From Clostridia bacterium (lineage in GTDB: Bacteria > Bacillota > Clostridia > Oscillospirales > Acutalibacteraceae): a stretch of DNA of 64,000 nucleotides. Location: contig JAFQEL010000046.1 of assembly GCA_017399065.1 (NCBI GenBank), positions 16,308-80,307 of the forward strand, written 5' to 3'. Numbering within the stretch: the first letter of the stretch is position 1; the number at the start of each line of letters is the position of its first letter. The notes under the pieces were generated by a model. The model made no database searches. It was not told the DNA's origin and worked only from the letters and a program-made list of their open reading frames with translations. This document shows, one piece after another, positions 61,977 to 64,000 of the stretch. The position numbers were made by a program, and so were the translations under genes.

Positions 61977-62894
61977 ATGGAAAAATTTCTGACAGAAAAG
62001 CTCAAGTTTGCCTACAGGCAGGTATGGGGCTTCAATCAGCTCGGTACGTATTTCAAACAGCTTTTCTCATTTTCACCCAAAAAGATTATTGCGGCAATAG
62101 TTGCGATTGCCGAGCTTTTCGGTCTTATGATTTTTGATACAGCCACAACGCCGAGAGGCCCTGAGCTTGACCTTGCAGGCTATGAGCTTGTGTTTGAGGA
62201 TGAGTTTAACGGTACGGCACTTAATACGGACGTATGGCAGTACAGAGGCAGCGGCCCCCGCAGAGGCGGTTACAATGCCGAGAGTCAGGTCAGAGTCGAG
62301 GACGGCAATATGATCATTACAGGTGACTATCAGACCGACGGAACATACGGCGAGGGCTGGTATACCGGTATGGTCAAACTTAAAGAGAGATACTGTAAGG
62401 GCTATTTTGAGATCCGCTGTAAGTGTAATGCAGGTGGCGGATTCTGGTCTGCTTTCTGGATTCAGGCTGATGCACCCTATACCGCTTCTGTTTCAAAGGG
62501 CGGCGTAGGCGGTGCCGAAATAGATATTTTTGAGTCGATGAGCTGGGATGCAACAATCGGCAAGAACTCAGTTTCGCAGACTATTCACTGTGCAGGCGTT
62601 GACGGCGTGCAGGAGGGCTTCCAGTCCAGAAATCTCGGCACATTTTACGGCAAGAATATCTACGAAGAGTACAACACTTACGGCCTTGAGTGGACTGATG
62701 ATGAATACATCTTTTACATCAACGGTGTTGAAACAGCACGCTCATCCTTCGGTAACGGCGTTTCCGAGGTGCTTGAGGATGTAATCGTTTCGCTCGAAAT
62801 TCCCGACGAGGCAAAGCTTGCAGAGCTTGATAAAGAAAATTACCATACAGAATTTGTTGTCGATTATGTAAAGATTTATCAGATTGCTGAATAA
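61977..62894 (+). CDS. Membrane-anchored GH16 beta-glucanase, copy 2
   Basis: A 305-residue tandem paralogue of the preceding gene, 14 bases after it. The N-terminal FLTEKLKFAYRQ and membrane helix (about 36-54) are nearly the same as in copy 1; the GH16 motif is EIDIFE with Glu181, Asp183 and Glu186. Between the helix and the motif, parts such as GSGPRRGGYNAESQV match copy 3 better than copy 1. Start ATG 61977 with AAGGAG. Confidence 0.86.
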   Translation: MEKFLTEKLKFAYRQVWGFNQLGTYFKQLFSFSPKKIIAAIVAIAELFGLMIFDTATTPRGPELDLAGYELVFEDEFNGTALNTDVWQYRGSGPRRGGYNAESQVRVEDGNMIITGDYQTDGTYGEGWYTGMVKLKERYCKGYFEIRCKCNAGGGFWSAFWIQADAPYTASVSKGGVGGAEIDIFESMSWDATIGKNSVSQTIHCAGVDGVQEGFQSRNLGTFYGKNIYEEYNTYGLEWTDDEYIFYINGVETARSSFGNGVSEVLEDVIVSLEIPDEAKLAELDKENYHTEFVVDYVKIYQIAE

Positions 62895-62911
62895 TTCAGG
62901 GGGCAATAAAA

Positions 62912-63835
62912 ATGTTTGAAAAATTCTTGACCGAAGTACTGAAGCTTGCTCCGTGGCAGATGCACGGTGTTGACCTTCAGAAGAAATATTTAAAACAAGT
63001 GTTTACCTCGGGCTCATTAAAGAAATCAATAGCGGCATTGCTGGTCGTTTTTGAGCTTATCGGTCTTACAGTTTTCGATAACCCCATAAGACCTCTCGGT
63101 GATGAGCTTGACCTTACCGGTTACGAGCTTGTTTTTGAGGACGAATTCAACGGCACAGAGCTTAATACCGATGTTTGGGAATTCAGATACAGCGGTCCCC
63201 GCAGAGGCGGCTTCAACGCCGAAAGCCAGGTTAAGGTTGAAGACGGCAATATGATTATGACGGGCGATTATCAGACCGACGGTACATACGGCGAAGGCTG
63301 GTATACGGGTATGATAAAGCTCAAGGAGCGTTACTGCAAGGGCTACTTTGAAATTCGCTGTATCCTTAACGAAGGTTCGGGCTATTGGTCAGCTTTCTGG
63401 ATTCAGGCTGACGCACCCTATACCGCTTCCGTTTCCAAGGGCGGTGTCGGCGGTGCCGAAATTGATATAATGGAAAGCTACAACGACGAAACGCATAAAC
63501 GTTACGAATCCGTTGCACAGACTATTCACTGTGCAGGTGTTGACGGTGTGCAGGAGGGCTATCAGTCCGAGCGTCTCGGATATTACAAGGGCAACAATAT
63601 TCATCAGGAGTATAACACCTACGGTGTTATGTGGACTGACGATGAGTATATTTTCTACGTCAACGGTGTAGAGACCTGCCGCAGCTCATTCGGCGAAGGC
63701 GTTTCCGAGGTTATGGAAGACGTTATCGTGTCTCTCGAAATCCCCGACGAAACTCAGCTTGCCGCACTTGATAAGGAAACTTATCATACAGAGTATATTG
63801 TAGATTACGTAAGAATCTACCAGATTACCGAATAA
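62912..63835 (+). CDS. Membrane-anchored GH16 beta-glucanase, copy 3
   Basis: A 307-residue paralogue, 17 bases after copy 2. N-terminus FEKFLTEVLKLAPWQ is more diverged. Membrane helix about 38-56. Catalytic motif is EIDIME (Glu183, Asp185, Glu188) with Met in place of Phe. A short insert (SYNDETHKRYES) after the motif differs from copies 1 and 2 and may change substrate fit. Start ATG 62912 with CAGGGGGC. Last gene before the insertion sequence. Confidence 0.86.
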   Translation: MFEKFLTEVLKLAPWQMHGVDLQKKYLKQVFTSGSLKKSIAALLVVFELIGLTVFDNPIRPLGDELDLTGYELVFEDEFNGTELNTDVWEFRYSGPRRGGFNAESQVKVEDGNMIMTGDYQTDGTYGEGWYTGMIKLKERYCKGYFEIRCILNEGSGYWSAFWIQADAPYTASVSKGGVGGAEIDIMESYNDETHKRYESVAQTIHCAGVDGVQEGYQSERLGYYKGNNIHQEYNTYGVMWTDDEYIFYVNGVETCRSSFGEGVSEVMEDVIVSLEIPDETQLAALDKETYHTEYIVDYVRIYQITE

Positions 63836-63860
63836 TAGAAAAGCTTGCAGAGGTTAACCC

Positions 63861-64000
63861 TGATATAGTCCCCTTAGAGTAGACACTCGAAAAAAGAAAA
63901 ATTTTCGAGACTACACTAAGGGGATTGTTTTATGGGAAGAAAAGGATATAAGTACAAGAAATATTCAGCAGAGCAGAAAATGTCAGCAGTACAAGACTAC
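63861..64000 (+). mobile_element. Left end of an IS3-family insertion sequence
   Basis: Begins near TGATATAGTCCCCTTAGAGTAG (63861), the typical TG...TAGTCCCC left inverted end of IS3-family elements, 26 bases after the last GH16 stop. The segment 63869-63893 forms a long near-perfect hairpin with 63902-63924. The transposase gene starts at 63932; the right end lies outside the window. Confidence 0.75.
63932..64000 (+). CDS. IS3-family transposase OrfA, N-terminal part
   Basis: The first 23 codons of a protein rich in Lys (MGRKGYKYKKYSAEQKMSAV) that runs off the right edge. The K-x-Y-S-x-E-x-K-x-x-A/S-V pattern is the usual opening of IS3/IS150 OrfA helix-turn-helix proteins. No AGGAGG precedes it; the upstream hairpin ends in GGGGATTG, which may serve as the ribosome site and be hidden when the hairpin forms. 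Confidence 0.72.
   Translation, partial: MGRKGYKYKKYSAEQKMSAVQDY

Overview
The window reads as chromosomal DNA of a fermentative, gut-type Clostridia member, probably Ruminococcaceae/Oscillospirales-like. This is inferred from strong AGGAGG ribosome sites, sigma-A type promoters, a FakA/FakB pair, HPr with His15 and Ser46, a clostridial-type glgC/glgD/glgA set, a class B sortase and a large set of glycoside hydrolases. Assignment to a named species is not possible from sequence reading alone. No rRNA, tRNA, cas genes or phage genes were seen.

Layout. 1-12.0 kb: the start of a secreted lipase, a GH38 alpha-mannosidase, a TM2 protein, a leftward fakB-fakA-hydrolase operon, a lipoprotein, and a rightward HAD phosphatase + GH38-like operon. 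12.1-15.4 kb: a leftward lipoprotein / acyltransferase / GH5 operon. 15.6-22.9 kb: a seven-gene V-type ATPase operon (E, DUF2764, A, B, D, I, K) whose proteolipid carries a sodium-binding signature. 22.9-27.2 kb: leftward membrane, TPR and ceramidase-like genes. 27.4-31.5 kb: a beta-propeller-like protein, a minimal sufC/sufB pair and a sugar-type MFS carrier. 31.9-38.7 kb: GtrA, a lipoprotein, a MATE pump, a sortase substrate with its class B sortase and an LCP protein, and a second MATE pump. 38.8-41.6 kb: an iron-regulated feoA-feoB-small Cys-rich protein operon. 41.7-46.7 kb: an EEP hydrolase, a GH36-type alpha-galactosidase and an acyl-CoA synthetase. 47.1-53.9 kb: the glycogen operon glgB-GT4-glgC-glgD-glgA. 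54-60.2 kb: an XRE regulator, a histidine-phosphatase-like protein, a GPH/MFS carrier with a long coiled-coil tail, a secreted metallophosphatase, pyrR and ptsH. 60.5-64 kb: a YhcH protein, three tandem membrane-anchored GH16 enzymes, and the left end of an IS3-family insertion sequence.

How it fits together. The glycosidases (GH38, GH5, GH36, GH16) and two MFS/GPH carriers suggest plant, yeast or host glycan feeding. Surplus glucose would go to glycogen, and HPr would link sugar status to regulation. The V-ATPase probably couples ATP to sodium movement across the membrane.

The most unusual material is (1) two kinds of intergenic arrays in which stem-loops of different sequence are separated by a constant 7-8 base linker, and (2) several enzymes of familiar folds in which a key catalytic residue is replaced: a GH38 without its aspartate nucleophile, a histidine phosphatase with Asn for the phospho-His, a metallophosphatase with GN replaced by KS, and an alpha/beta hydrolase with Cys for Ser.
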